Assembly: GCA_964017145.1 (NCBI GenBank)
Contig: OZ024848.1
Coordinates: 570,501-634,500 of the forward strand
Direction of reading: 5' to 3'
DNA: 64,000 nt
Origin: Agrocybe praecox
Taxonomy: Eukaryota > Basidiomycota > Agaricomycetes > Agaricales > Agrocybaceae
A program made the position numbers and the translations under genes. This document shows, in pieces, positions 32,431 to 43,491 of the stretch. Position 1 is the first letter of the stretch. The number at the start of each line of letters is the position of its first letter. The notes beneath the pieces were generated by a model. The model was not told where the DNA came from. It made no database searches and saw nothing but the letters and a program-made list of their open reading frames with translations.

Positions 32431-33084
32431 TCTCATTCACTTTGAAGAGCTGATTCACGCTTCATAGTTGTTTCTCGCTCAACAGTGCTCATCTTTCCCG
32501 CTGATCATTGTCCTTACATGAGAACCTACAGCCTCTACATGATGAGAGGTTGCATTCGCGTTGTGATTCCCTTTGTTTAAATTGGGTATAGAATAGTTAG
32601 AGGAAGCGAGGGGTAGCGATGCAGGGGTCGTTCCTCAACGAAAGGTGTTGCTTGAGTGACTTATCATCCTAAAAGTAAAGAGGGTATCATCTGTTTCCTT
32701 CTAGGACTTTGATTTGTGGGTTATCAGGGCCGGAGAGTAAGATATAATCACAGTCCAAGTCAAGATGGAGGTTGCCAAGAGTTTTGAGATCAAAGGTGTG
32801 ACCACAGGTGCTTGCTGCGGGGTTGAGTGTGTATGTACAATTTGTACTTTGTATATACTCCCAAACAAAACCCAATCAATGTGATTAGTTCTTTTGTGGG
32901 AGGGATACGCGATACACATCATTAATTATGTTTTCTCTCTAAAGATATGCTCTCTAATGCAACAGAACATTTCCTAGGATCAAAGATCACAAGTGTTTGA
33001 GTAGCTTATGCACAAAGCGAAGTTCCTTGGAAGGTGTAAACGTAGATTTAATGGAGGGCTTTACACTGCCCCACTGATTCCTGA
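32431..33084. other. Intergenic with a short protein-like relic
   Basis: On the minus strand 32687-32850 reads NPAASTCGHTFDL...LDCDYILLSGPDNP, which looks like genuine protein sequence but is only about 55 residues long with no start or splice context that I can fix. The rest shows no gene. It could be the 5' part of the duplicated segment or an unrelated gene relic. Confidence 0.3.
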
Positions 33085-33265
33085 CGGAGTCCAGTAGAGT
33101 CCGGTACTTTTTGTACTATTCCAAATGGCTGGTAGCCCCAGCCAAGCTCAAGTAGTGGACTCCACCTGGATTGGGGGTGGACTGAGTCTCATACTGGACT
33201 CGCGACCGGAATATGGTGGACTGGACTCAATCTGGACTCAATCTGGACTCAACATGGACTATGAT
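33085..33265. repeat. GGACTC/GAGTCC-rich repeat block
   Basis: About ten copies of GGACTC or GAGTCC occur in 180 bases, ending in near-tandem TGGACTCAATC units. The structure resembles the GGATTCC block at 305-654 with a different core motif. Confidence 0.55.
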
Positions 33266-33909
33266 ATGTTTTATTTTATTTTTTCATGGTTATTTTTTCA
33301 TTTCTGCCAAAACCGTAACATATTACGTCATATTGAATGTTTGATAAATATATTTCGAATATTTTAGGAATTATCGTGATTTTTTCATAATTTTAGAAGG
33401 TCCGTGTGACATACAAACGACAATTTTTGTAAAATTCCCAAAATAGATGTCCGGGCTGTTTCGGAAATTGCTGGCACAGCCACAACCCGCTGCCCTGGCC
33501 GCGTCATCACTCTTTCCTTGCTTCTTACCACTACCACCACTATCCACCCACTGTCCGCCACCACCACATCCTGTCGCCACCGCGCCGCAACGCCAACGAC
33601 GACAACGGCCACGACAATGACAATGGTCACAACAACGGCCATGACAACGACGACAACGCCAGTAACGACGCCGACAACGACACAACGACTTAAGGCGACA
33701 CGACGCCAGCGACAATGACAAACTGACGACGCCGACGACGACACAGCGACAAGTCGACGACGACGCCATGGCAGCGATGACACCAACGACGACGACACGA
33801 TACGACGCCAGCGACACACGACGCCAACGACACACGACACAACGATGTCACGCCAACAACCGACGGACGAGCGTGGCGACACCAACGAACACGCACCTGT
33901 AGCAGCTAC
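33266..33909. other. AT-rich spacer then CGACGA/ACGACGCC low-complexity DNA
   Basis: From about 33510 to 33860 the sequence is a degenerate simple repeat of ACGACGCCAACGAC type, open in several frames on both strands. Long frames here follow from lack of stop codons in the repeat and are not called as genes. Confidence 0.6.
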
Positions 33910-34619
33910 ATGTATGTATGAATATAAGGTAATTGCCTATAATAAAGTATACATCCTAGGGGCCACTTTGCTACCTTCCGCTTTCGGACACCTCGCCTCT
34001 GAGGGAGAGACACTGCCGTGGCCTTCGGCACTGCTCACAGGGGGCGGGCACAGGTAAGCACCTGTAAACAACGCAGGAAACAGCGTCCCCGAGGTGCCCG
34101 CCACTGTCATTGGGCTCCTGCGCTGCGTCGGGCATCATTCAGTGCGCGGAAAAAGCTCAGATATATTGCCTGGACATAATTACAATTTTTGACGCTGTTT
34201 GTGCCATCAAAAGGGGGCGGGACAGAGTGGATCGCGAAACATAAAACCGGATGACGTGTTATTTATAGCCTATTTGAACAATTCCGGGTGCTGCGTTATT
34301 TTTAAATAGATATGATTATTTTTTATTCTATATTTATTTTACATACATATATCCTAGACCTAGATTAGATTAGATATATCTAAAATAGTGTAACATTTGT
34401 CTTGAGGCACTTCCCAATTCGGCACTTATTGCCATTTTTGTACTTCCTTTCAAAACATATAAAATTCTTTGAAAAAACCTGTTTTATTTGAATATTATAG
34501 CCCATAAAAATTATCCTATACTATGTATGTTCCCTATCGTCTATTCCTGCCTCCCTACCCGCTCGCTTGTCCCCACGCACTTGCTCGTACCTTTTCCCAC
34601 ACCTATCCCTGCTTGTGGG

Positions 34620-35030
34620 CTTGTTCGTGTTCGCTCGTACGTACATGCTCGTTCATGTCCGCTTGTACCTGCCTGCTCATACTTGTCTGCTTGTATGTAC
34701 GTGCCTGTTCGTACGTGCGTGCTTGTTTGCGCCTGGTCGTATGTGCGTGCTCGTATCTGCCTGGTCGTACATGTCCGCTCATACCTGGCTGATCATACGT
34801 GCATGGTCGTTTGTGCATGGTCGTGCATGCCCACTCGTACGTGTCAGCTTGTACCTGCCTGATTGTACGTGTCTGCTCGCACCTCTCTGATCGTACGTGG
34901 TCATTTGTACCTGGTTGTATGTGCCTGGTTGTTCGTGCCTGGTTGTTCGTGCATGGTTGTTCGTGCATGGTCGTTTGTGTCTGCTTGTACCTGCCTGATC
35001 GTGTGTGTCCACTCATACATGCTTGTTTGC
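34620..35030 (+). repeat. 14-bp minisatellite, about 28 units
   Basis: Successive units follow TGCNTGNTCGTNYG, for example TGCCTGGTCGTACA, TGCATGGTCGTTTG and TGCCTGGTTGTTCG. Because 14 is not a multiple of three, every forward frame is open and repeats every 14 residues. This explains the several long overlapping frames here without any gene. Confidence 0.85.
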
Positions 35031-36230
35031 GCCTGGTTGGGTCCTCGTCGCCGGTCCTGGTCCTGGCCCTGGTTCACATCATTGTCCATGTCATCGACCC
35101 GCGTCGTAGCCGTCCTAGGCACCGCTCACATCCCTATGCAGAGGGGAGGAGCTGGTTGCTATCGAGGTCGGTGGCAGTGATGGTGGTGAGCACCGCCCAC
35201 AACCCTGTCGAAAGGGGATGGGCTGTCTGGTTGGTCGAAGCCGGTGGTAGTGGTGGGTGATTTCTTCCAAATCCGGCGATTCCCACACCGGTCCGGTCTA
35301 TAACCGGTTCGAGTTCATCGTCGTACACGACGACGGCGCAAAAACATAGAGTCGTACTGTAAATATAAGTTACTCATAAGATACTTATGATTGTATTGAG
35401 TGTATCTGCCAAAAAGAAATACAAAAAATTTGATTTTTTTCGAATGAAAACATTCGAATGTTAATCTTATGAGCGACCGTGGAGATTTCGTTTGGACTAC
35501 ACAGTGAAACATCACGTGTCCGTCCATCACACTTCTGCGCTCCATGGGACAAGGTGGAGGAGTGTGACCACGAGTGCGCATCAACAAGCAGATACGAACC
35601 ACAAGGGGGCACGAACATCCAGTGACACGATGATGACACAACCGGTTGTCACCGCCTCCAATGAAGCCCCCAACGACGGCAACCAAACACGGACACGGTG
35701 CCGTACCACCGTGTTCGTCCATCACTGTTTCATTCTTCCTGGGATGACGAGTGCGACCACGAGCAGAAGCCAACCAGCAGGCACGAATGACAACTGGGAC
35801 AACGACCACGACCACGAGCAGACACCAACCTACAGGCGCCAACCAGCGGGTACGAACGGCGACCAAGCGCGAACAACAACGACCGCACCTGCCCCCCTCC
35901 CCCTCTCTGGAGGGATGCGGGCGGTGTTCATCATCTCTATGACAGCGATGGGGACAAGTAAGTGTGAGAGCAAGAGCAAAGGCGACTACCACAACCAGGC
36001 AAGCGCGAGGGCCAGGGAGGGTGAGTGCGACTGTGAGGCGAGTACGATGCCCAGGGAGCTCGAGCACGACTGCGACGGCCAATACAAGGGAGGGAGGGCA
36101 ACTACGAGGGGGGCAGAGCAAGTGCAACAGTACGAAGACAAGAGCACAGTGCTTTCGTCTTCACATTTAGCTTTCTTTTCCTGTTTTTTCTCTCTTTTTC
36201 CCTGACATAGAACAAGTTTTGTATGTAAAG
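35031..36230. other. Core of the fold-back element: low-complexity, non-coding
   Basis: A segment rich in GACCACGA/ACGAACGGC motifs (35500-36130) reads as Thr/Arg/Gly/Val-biased peptides in several frames. No domain, start context or intron is supported. Confidence 0.5.
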
Positions 36231-36841
36231 TAGTGTAACATAAAGAATAAATTATTTTGGATATTCTTTTATATGTTTCGAAAAGAATGTACAAAAATGG
36301 CAATTACTGCCAAATAGGGAACTACCACCCAAAACAAATGCTTAATATTCGCTATTTTTTCCATCTAATCTAATCTGAGGCTAGGATATATATATGTAGG
36401 GTAAATATAGTGTACAAAATGATGATATCATATTTAAAAATAGCGCAACGCCTGAAATTAACAAAATAACCTAAAAATCACACGTCATCCGGTTTTATGT
36501 TTCGCGATCCACCCCGTCCCGCCCCCTTTTGATTGCGCAAACAGCTTCAAAAATTGTAATTATATTCAGACATTATATCTGCGCTTTTTCCGCGCCCCGA
36601 ACGATGCCCGATGCAGCTCAGGAGCCCAATTACAGTGGTGGGCACCTCGGGGACACTGTTTCCTGCGTTGTTGACAGGTGTTTACCCGTGCCCGCCCCAT
36701 GTGAGCAACCCCGGCTGCCCCGGCAATGTCTCTCCCTCAGAGGGGAGGTGTCCGAAAGCGGAAGGTAGCAAAGTGCCTACCAGGATGTATACTTTATTGT
36801 AGGCAACTGCCTATATTTGATATAGAATTATAGCTGCACTG

Positions 36842-37966
36842 GCTGCTATCACCTCCAGTGCAATCGAGATCAGCGACTCCGAAGAAGACATAATTCCAGT
36901 TCCACGCGCGAAGCGTCTTTTCAAAAAAAAAAACACAAGAATCCGATCAAACCTCAATCGTCGAATCTAAGGATTCTGACGGCCCAACAATGTGGACATC
37001 AGCCAACCCTGCAGCTAGCTCCTCTGAAGCAACAACTCAACATCTCGGAAGTGTAACCAGCGCGGTAGTTTCAAGTTCCCCGTCGATCGACCCTGCAACT
37101 CTCGTAACCCTTGGAGCGAGAACAGTACATTCCGGTAATTTGGCTGGTGCGGTAGTCTCAAACCATTCCAATTTCGGCCCCACCGCTATGTCCTTTCGAC
37201 AGTGCAACGTTTCTTTTAAGTTCAACATCTCCAACGGTTCGGAACCAAACGCTGGATGCTCCCATGTCTTGAATGTAAGTGCCAATTAATTTCTCTTACG
37301 TCTTTTTTCTCAAATTTTCATCGACTTCAGACACCAGGCCGGAATATCCAAGGCCCATTTACCAGGGCTCAGAGTGCTCCAGCACCCCATTTTCTTCGCG
37401 ACCACACTTTGTCCCTTCCTTCGGCTAACCCCTTCCCTAATGCTCCATTTTCTCCGACCGCAATCCCACCCGCCTTTCAATTCAACTCTCCTTTCGTAAC
37501 ACCTGCAAAGAGTATTCCCCCACTCAACTGGATGCCTGATGTTACCTCATCGACACCTTTCCTCACCCCAAAACCTTTCAACAACGCCTCGGCAGGTTTG
37601 ACAGACAAAACGCCAAAGACTTCTGGCCCCCACACCCCCTGGCACGCTACCAAAGCCATTGCAGCGACGTACACTCTCCCATCATCTCTTGCTCGCCACA
37701 GCCCTCAACTTCTACCTCGATAGCCTCCACATCTGCGACAGTGTTTTCGGCTGTGGAGTCCGTGTCTTCGTTTTCGGCCTTGACCACTTCATCTATCACA
37801 GCAACTTCGCCACGGAGAGCAACCCTCTGTACTCCAAGCCCCGATGATATGTACGCACCAAACTCTGGTGACGAAGCAGGGGATGCATCCGAGGCACAAT
37901 CTTTGTACTCGTCCCCTGGCTTCTTGTACGACGACCTCACTGGAATTTCGGAGCACATCGTCTAAT
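36842..37966 (+). pseudogene. Ser/Thr/Pro-rich unknown gene, frameshifted
   Basis: Frame pieces read IEISDSEEDIIPVPRAKR (a SUMO-interacting-motif-like stretch and basic patch), then a frameshift at an A11 tract near 36930, then WTSANPAASSSEATTQ.... A 56-base intron (37275-37330, GT-AG, phase 0) joins a Pro-rich exon. A further shift near 37665 is needed to reach SPQPSTSTSIASTS... and an acidic end ISEHIV with TAA at 37964-37966. It is disordered-type composition throughout. The 5' end abuts the fold-back element and no start is visible. It could be a live gene with an unseen exon structure; two frame changes argue for decay. Confidence 0.4.
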
Positions 37967-38286
37967 ATTATTATTTTGCACATTTTCTCCTTGCCGGTCC
38001 TGTTTTAACTCGCAATTTTTTACGTTACTTGCTTTATACCACCTCCCTATGCTGCTCATTGTTCTCGTATGCCCAAGCCTATGCCCTTCTACTTTTATAT
38101 GCCCCCTATTATTCCCCTTATGCCCCCTATGCCCCACTATGCCCTGCCTCTCACTTCACTCTGTATACTTCATTTCAAGACACAGTACTTAGTGCACCCT
38201 ATGTACTTTTTGAAAAACAATATATACATATGCCGTTGTCTCAAAAAAATATCGCGTCTGTGTAAGAAATTTAAGTACACTCTCGA
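37967..38286. other. Intergenic, nothing recognised
   Basis: This contains a run of TATGCCC repeats (38070-38145, TATGCCCCCTAT type) between convergent genes. Confidence 0.45.
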
Positions 38287-38699
38287 TCAGTCACCTAGCG
38301 CGCGAGCAACAAGCTCTTGGTACTTCTCTTCGTCCCTCATAGCCTCCGCTTCCCGCTTCTTTTTCAGCCTATCACCTAACAATGTGAATAAAATGCACCT
38401 TCGTGATAAGTATTAAGCAAACGCACCTATACTGCCACGATCTGACATTGAGCTTCATAGGATTCGTGGCGCAGTGTCTGGCTTGAGCGTCAGAGTGTCT
38501 TTTACGCCGTGAGGCCTCCTTCTCAGCAGACTTTGGTTGTCTGGCTCGGTTCCTGGATTTCTCGCAGGCCTTTTTGCGCTCGGTTTCTATGTTTCTTCCG
38601 AGTTCAAGTCAGTAACATGGCCCAGTATGTAAAAGAACCCAGTTACCTGACATATTTTGCCCGCCTTGCTGCATTTTTCTCTTCTTTGGTCTTTGGCAT
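38287..38699 (-). CDS. Small basic protein, 100 aa, three exons
   Basis: Exons 38647-38699, 38427-38594 and 38287-38368 are joined by GT-AG introns of 52 and 58 bases. The total is 303 bases, exactly 100 codons plus TGA. The product begins MPKTKEEKNAARRAKYVR and is Lys/Arg/Glu/Ala-rich and predicted helical, with a central ERKKACEKSRNRARQ segment. This could be a nucleic-acid-binding or coiled-coil protein, but no family is recognised. Two introns needed non-obvious acceptor choices, and the closed frame supports them. It has no other intact gene next to it. Confidence 0.5.
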
Positions 38700-39427
38700 G
38701 ACGAGTAAATAAGTAGTGAATGAGTTTGACAGATGCTAAAAATCAACGAAGTCCGGTAGAAATATATTTATAGCACATTCGGACGACTTACTCAATATGG
38801 AAATTTCCCCCAAGATGCTCTTCAAGAAAGATCTATTCTCAGTGAATGGTCTGCAGGTTCTAATTTCCAGTCAGTAGGTGTATGAAGTTGAAGAAAAATG
38901 AGGATGCATCATGGGCCTTCAAAAATAAAAATAAAATATACACTACAAAGTTATTAATGAGTGAACGTATGAGTGCACGCAACCGGTGTAAGGTGAATTA
39001 ACTTTGTAAGTGCGTAAATGTAGTGAGTGCGTATTTTTGGTGCCAGTGGTATGGCTTGTCGTCAAATTATTATGTGTAGCTATAGATATTACATCTAACA
39101 TCATGTATGACCTAAAGATCAGCAAAGTAAGTAAGGTAAAGAGTAGTAGTTTAGAAAATAAAAACAACAATCGAACGGAAATCAGCACGCTCGCTAAAAG
39201 TTGCTCAACCCCGGGCCGTGCTTATTTTAGTCTTTGAGGACGTGTGTGTATTCCTGTCGCTCACATTGCAGAAATGGCATTTATTTATTTTTAAAAAGAA
39301 AAAGAAAATTAGGGCGTATAGGTCACCAGCCTCAATATTCAGCCTTGAGCTTAACAAAGGGGTCCAGATAAGTTCAAGGAAATTTATTGGCAGCTGTATA
39401 CGACTGTACGTGTAATGCAATATAATC
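38700..39427. other. Intergenic, AT-rich, nothing recognised
   Basis: No coding frame of interest and no terminal repeats were found in this interval. Confidence 0.45.
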
Positions 39428-39654
39428 CTACTCCTGTAGTTTCGAAAAGAGAGACAAACCACACGCCCACCGCTGTTTATCCCACGCTGAGACTAATTCC
39501 AGCTCTTCGGGTGAAAGCGAGTTGTAGATGACTTTCGACTTCTGGTGCCCATTTTCGACCCATCGAAAGAGTCCGCCTGCAGTGTACTGGACGAAGGAAT
39601 AGCGGTGCTCCGAAGGAGGGACGGACGTGTTGGAGTGGGCCACAGCAGCGGATG
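39428..39654 (-). pseudogene. C-terminal gene fragment, possibly TET/JBP-type oxygenase family
   Basis: The minus strand reads HRYSFVQYTAGGLFRWVENG ... LSPEELELVSAWDKQRW ... GLSLFSKL, ending at TAG 39428. The coding sequence stops abruptly at the end of TIR element copy B (39655). The RYSxxQYTAGGLFRWV pattern resembles the C-terminus of large Agaricomycete proteins annotated as TET/JBP-type 2-oxoglutarate oxygenases. I recall that pattern rather than having checked it, and no catalytic residues are in this fragment. Only about 75 residues remain. Confidence 0.35.
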
Positions 39655-40495
39655 CAGCCAGTGCAGACAGATTTATGCATCAAGTTCTGGTAATTGCCCA
39701 ATTAAGGTGATGCATCCACAGTGGCCATGGCCTAGTGGCCCAAATTCATGTATCAAGCCCTCTGGCTGGCTTATTGTGACTGTTTGTGACTTATCACCTG
39801 ATAGTCATGTGTTTATATTTGATGGGATCAATATCCATGCACATGACATTTTGCTTGCCTCTATTTACATGTTGGGCTCCACTCATATGTTTATATGGCC
39901 TCAAATACAAACAAATAATAAATAATGATGTTAGCAGGCAGGGGCAGGCATGATACAAAACAAACAAGGTCTTTGAGCAATGTCACATCCAAACAACCCA
40001 ATAAGGCAAGAGGACTTTGGACTTTGAGATTTTGAGATAAAGGCCTTTCATGGATGATAGATGGGACTGAGATAAGACTAGATAAAAGATAAATCTATTT
40101 TTAGAACACTTTACATATTTGGTTAGTTCAAGTCTAAAATGGTATAGCATACATTTTTTGATAATTTTAGAATTTATTTTTGGCTTGCTATAAATATTTC
40201 AATCTTTTATTTTGATTTGTATCCGGCTTTCCGCGGACATTTTGTGTTTTGTGGCTGAACGGTTGATGATTATGTAATAAAAAATATTTAGCATAGCTTT
40301 TGAATTTTTCTCTACAACTTTGATTTTTGGTGGCTGTGCACTAAATCACATGACTTTCACATGACTACAGCTCTCTAGTCACTGTCGGTCACCCTGATAC
40401 ATGACTTTGGGCATTGTGGCCATTTCCGCTGTGGATGCATCACCTTAATTGGGCAACTACCAGGAACTCATGCATGATTCTGTCAGTAGTTAGTG
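39655..40495 (+). mobile_element. Non-autonomous TIR element, copy B
   Basis: It starts CAGCCAGTGC and ends CAGTAGTTAGTG, and is very similar to copies A and C but about 17 bases shorter. Unlike the others it lacks matching flanks: left AGCGGATG against right ATTCGAA. The right flank is gypsy integrase sequence and the left flank is an unrelated gene fragment. Confidence 0.85.
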
Positions 40496-41722
40496 ATTCG
40501 AAAATACTACTGGTGGCCAGGACTACGAATGTTTGTAAAGAACTACGTAAAAGGATGCAGACTCTGTCAACAATTCAAGATCAACAGAAATCCCGCCAAA
40601 CCAGCCTTTCAACCAATTGAAGGAGCCAAATCCAACAGACCCTTCGCAAACTGCTCCATGGACATGATCACCAACTTACCAGAAATTGATGGATACGACT
40701 CCATTCTATCCGTTGTGGACCATGGACTTACTAAGGGGGCAATTTTCATCCCTTGCTCGAAAACCCTTACCGAAGAACAAGCCGGAAAACTCCTGCTGAA
40801 AAATCTTTACAAGTGATTCAGACTTCCTGATAATATCATCTCCGACAGACGACCACAGTTCGCCGCCAAAGCATTTCGAGAACTCCTGAAACTGCTAGGA
40901 GTTGAATCCAAATTAACTACTGCCTATCATCCTCAAGCGGATGGAACCACCAAAAGATTTAATCAAGAAATTGAGGCATACATTGCCATATTCTGCTCAG
41001 AAAACCCAGAAACCTGGAAAGACGCCATTCCAACTTTAGAATTCACACACAACGACAGAAGACATTCCGACAGACAGAAATTGTCCTTCGCCCTTATGCT
41101 AGGAACCGAACCCATAGCAATTCCAACGACATTTGAAAACACGAAATTCTCATCCGTCGAAGAAAGACTCCAAAATCTCGTCAAAGACTGAGAAGAAGCC
41201 AACGCCGCTCACAAACTAGCCCGAGCCCAAATGCTCTCCAGAAGAAAAGGAAAACCGATCACATTCAGAACTGGACAGAAAGTATGGCTCGATTCCAGAA
41301 ACTTGAAAACCTACAACAACAAGAAGTTATCACCACAAAGAGAAGGACCATTCAAGATCATCGAAGCCAAAGGACCCTTATCCTTCAAATTGGAACTCCC
41401 CAAAACATGGAGAATACACAACATATTCCACGCGTCTCTCCTCATGCCCTATACAGAAAACGACACCTATGGACCAAACTTCTCTGAACCACCCCCAGAA
41501 CTGATCAATGAAGAAGAACACTACGAAGTCGAAGCCATCCGATCACATCGGAAACAAGGCAAACCGAAGAAGGGACAACCCCAAAAATATAAATACCTCG
41601 TCAAATGGGCCGGATACTCTGTCAGCAGCAACTCGTGGGAACCCACGGAAATGTTCGGAACGACCGGAAGAAAAATTCTAAACGACTATCAACGACGACA
41701 TCAACTCCCAATCACCCTCTGA
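40496..41722 (+). pseudogene. pol: Integrase and chromodomain of gypsy element 3
   Basis: The frame begins inside the integrase zinc finger (RKYYWWPGLRMFVKNY) and ends with the chromodomain (WAGYSVSSNSWEP) at 41722. Breaks include LYK*F (TGA for CGA, the same codon as in element 2) and a stop in KD*EEAN near 41190. The catalytic Glu is replaced by Lys (DGTTKRF) and the SDRG motif reads SDRR. Gag, protease, RT and RNase H are absent. This copy cannot integrate by itself. It lies on the opposite strand from elements 1 and 2. Confidence 0.85.
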
Positions 41723-41729
41723 AATCATT

Positions 41730-42278
41730 ATGCACTTCTTCACTGTGCCATGCATTGTCCTCACCACATCTGGGGGAGGAATCGTACCCTTCCTAAAAGG
41801 ATGGACCATGCCTATGGCATCAGGAAAACGAACCCCAGAAGTCACCGTCGCCCAACAAAAGCTCTGGAACATCTCCGAATCCGAGGAACACCTGGAAAAC
41901 ATGCTGTTCTATCAAAAACCGCTACGAGAAGAAGACGAAACAAGTAGCACAGACTCCTTGATACCCCTTTTTGACGAAGAAGAAGAAAAAGCCAGACCTC
42001 TTCTTGACTGGCAATACGCAAAAGAAACCGATCCTTTCCCATACGAACCAATGACCTTCGCCAATAACGATCATCAAACCGGAAGTTCCAGAAAACCCAT
42101 ACCTTGTGTCAAATGCAAGGCAAAACGATTCACAAAAAAGAAGTTCACACCCACTCTCGAAACCATCCCAGAAAACTACTTAAAAAGGTCGACCACCTTG
42201 ACGAAATCTCAGAACCGAAAACCCTACGCCTCTATTGCACAATTTCTCTACCCTTCCTCCGAACAACTTATCTTTTGA
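41730..42278 (+). CDS. Gypsy ORF3, full length (182 aa)
   Basis: It starts 8 bases after the pol stop and stops 5 bases before the ORF4 ATG. The protein has a hydrophobic N-terminus (MHFFTVPCIVLTT), an acidic middle (DSLIPLFDEEEEKARPLLDW) and a basic C-terminus with a single CVKC pair (IPCVKCKAKRFTKKKF). The frame is undamaged even though the neighbouring pol is broken. Related sequence is found at the same place in elements 1 and 2. No known domain is recognised. Because retention is seen in separate subfamilies, it probably has a function in the element's life cycle (inference). Confidence 0.65.
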   Translation: MHFFTVPCIVLTTSGGGIVPFLKGWTMPMASGKRTPEVTVAQQKLWNISESEEHLENMLFYQKPLREEDETSSTDSLIPLFDEEEEKARPLLDWQYAKETDPFPYEPMTFANNDHQTGSSRKPIPCVKCKAKRFTKKKFTPTLETIPENYLKRSTTLTKSQNRKPYASIAQFLYPSSEQLIF

Positions 42279-42282
42279 ACAA

Positions 42283-43455
42283 ATGGCTCAATACCAAGCG
42301 AACTATCCTTTCTGTGTAACTTACGACGAATTCCACCACTCCTCTCAAAGCTTCGTTGACAGACAAGCCCTCTTCAACATCGTCGCCCGTCACAATCAAT
42401 ACCGTGATTCCCTAGCCACTCTCCTCGATATCGAAAACGAAATACACCAACAAGAAAGAAACCTCGAAGACCTCCGACGACTTGCCGCCACCCAACTCGA
42501 CGCCCTATGTTGGGAAGGCCGCGGAACTCTCACTCAGAACTTCTGGGAAGAACGACGGACCTTTTTCGCAGACCAGAACCGTCCCATTCCAGCACACATA
42601 CCTTCCCCTTATCCGTTAGGCCACGAAACGAACCCGATCACCTTCCCAGCAACCAGAACAACATCCCCCACTCCCGATCCTAACCCCGTCGACCCACAAG
42701 AGCAACCCTTTATCACCATCAACGAACAAGGAGAAGAACTAGGCGAAGGATCCGAAACGAACCGTCATATCGACACCCCTTACCCTCGACAACCTTCACC
42801 AGAACCCTCTCTCTCTCCGGAATCTTCAGGACCCATCCAATCTGGTCGAAACTCCTGTCCGTTTACCGCTCGGGACGTTCTGATCAAACTTGCACAAGAC
42901 AACCGCACCGACTCTCCTCCCGTTCTCACCAACGAACTACGAGAACCCATCATTACGGAAGGAATATTACGGCGAACCTTCCCCGACAACGAACGACTCG
43001 TCGACACACTACTAAGATGACAAACACAAACACCCGGACTCCCTACTGAAGCAGAAAGAGACACCGTGGCTCTTGGATGACTAGCCCGTCAACAACTCAA
43101 CTTCTTCAACTGATGAACCCCCGTCGCCAAACGGATCACCCCCCGACAATTCCTCCAAGACATGTTTGGCGACTTGGGGAACATCCAAATCTCTATCGAA
43201 CCAGCGGAAGTCCACATCGAACCCGAATAAAACCTACACCCTCTCGAACGACCACTCTCCCCTCGCCGAAGCCCAAGAATCGCTCGACGAATTCCCATTC
43301 CACCGCAACATCGACAATCCACCTCTGCCAACCCTAGAAGACAATCTTACGAAACAAACCGACCATGCTGACCAGACAACCAACACGGCAACCCTTCCTG
43401 CTACCGATGCGGTCGAGTAGGACATCTTGCCAGGAATTATTCTGATCGTTTCTAA
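42283..43455 (+). pseudogene. Gypsy ORF4, 390 codons with premature stops
   Basis: One frame of 391 codons runs from ATG 42283 to TAA 43453-43455 with no length change, but contains stops at 43018, 43078, 43111, 43114, 43228 and 43369. All but one are TGA, mostly where element 2 has CGA. Regions: a helical N-terminal domain (EFHHSSQSFVDRQALF, DIENEIHQQERNLEDLRR), a Pro/Ser/Thr-rich acidic middle, a C-terminal QFLQDMFGDLGNI segment and a knuckle CYRCGRVGHLARNY whose last Cys has become Tyr. It is the clearest view of the whole ORF4. Confidence 0.75.
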
Positions 43456-43491
43456 GTCAAATCTGGAATATTCGGTCTAGAACCGGGGTAA

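Larger units (their letters stand above)
33910..36835. mobile_element. Fold-back element with inverted repeats of about 550 bp
   Basis: The left arm (about 33910-34470) and right arm (about 36260-36835) are inverted copies. Shared blocks include TGCCTATAATAAAGTATAC against TGCCTACAATAAAGTATAC, TTTGCTACCTTCCGCTTTCGG, CACACGTCATCCGG and CCATTTTTGTAC. The core holds a 14-bp minisatellite and a second low-complexity region. No transposase is seen. Long inverted repeats around unrelated repeats are typical of fold-back elements or deletion derivatives of Mutator-like elements. Exact ends and a target duplication were not resolved. Confidence 0.75.

Noticed and set aside
33371..33896. Frames of up to 166 codons, Arg/Cys/Val-rich
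   Set aside because: They lie in ACGACG-type low-complexity DNA open in several frames; no start, intron or domain.
34488..35260. Several long overlapping frames of Cys/Val/Arg- or Thr/Asp/His-rich protein on both strands
   Set aside because: They are produced by the 14-bp minisatellite, which lacks stops in all registers and on both strands.
35315..36127. A 270-codon minus-strand frame in the fold-back core
   Set aside because: Low-complexity composition, overlaps an equally long plus-strand frame, and no recognisable domain.
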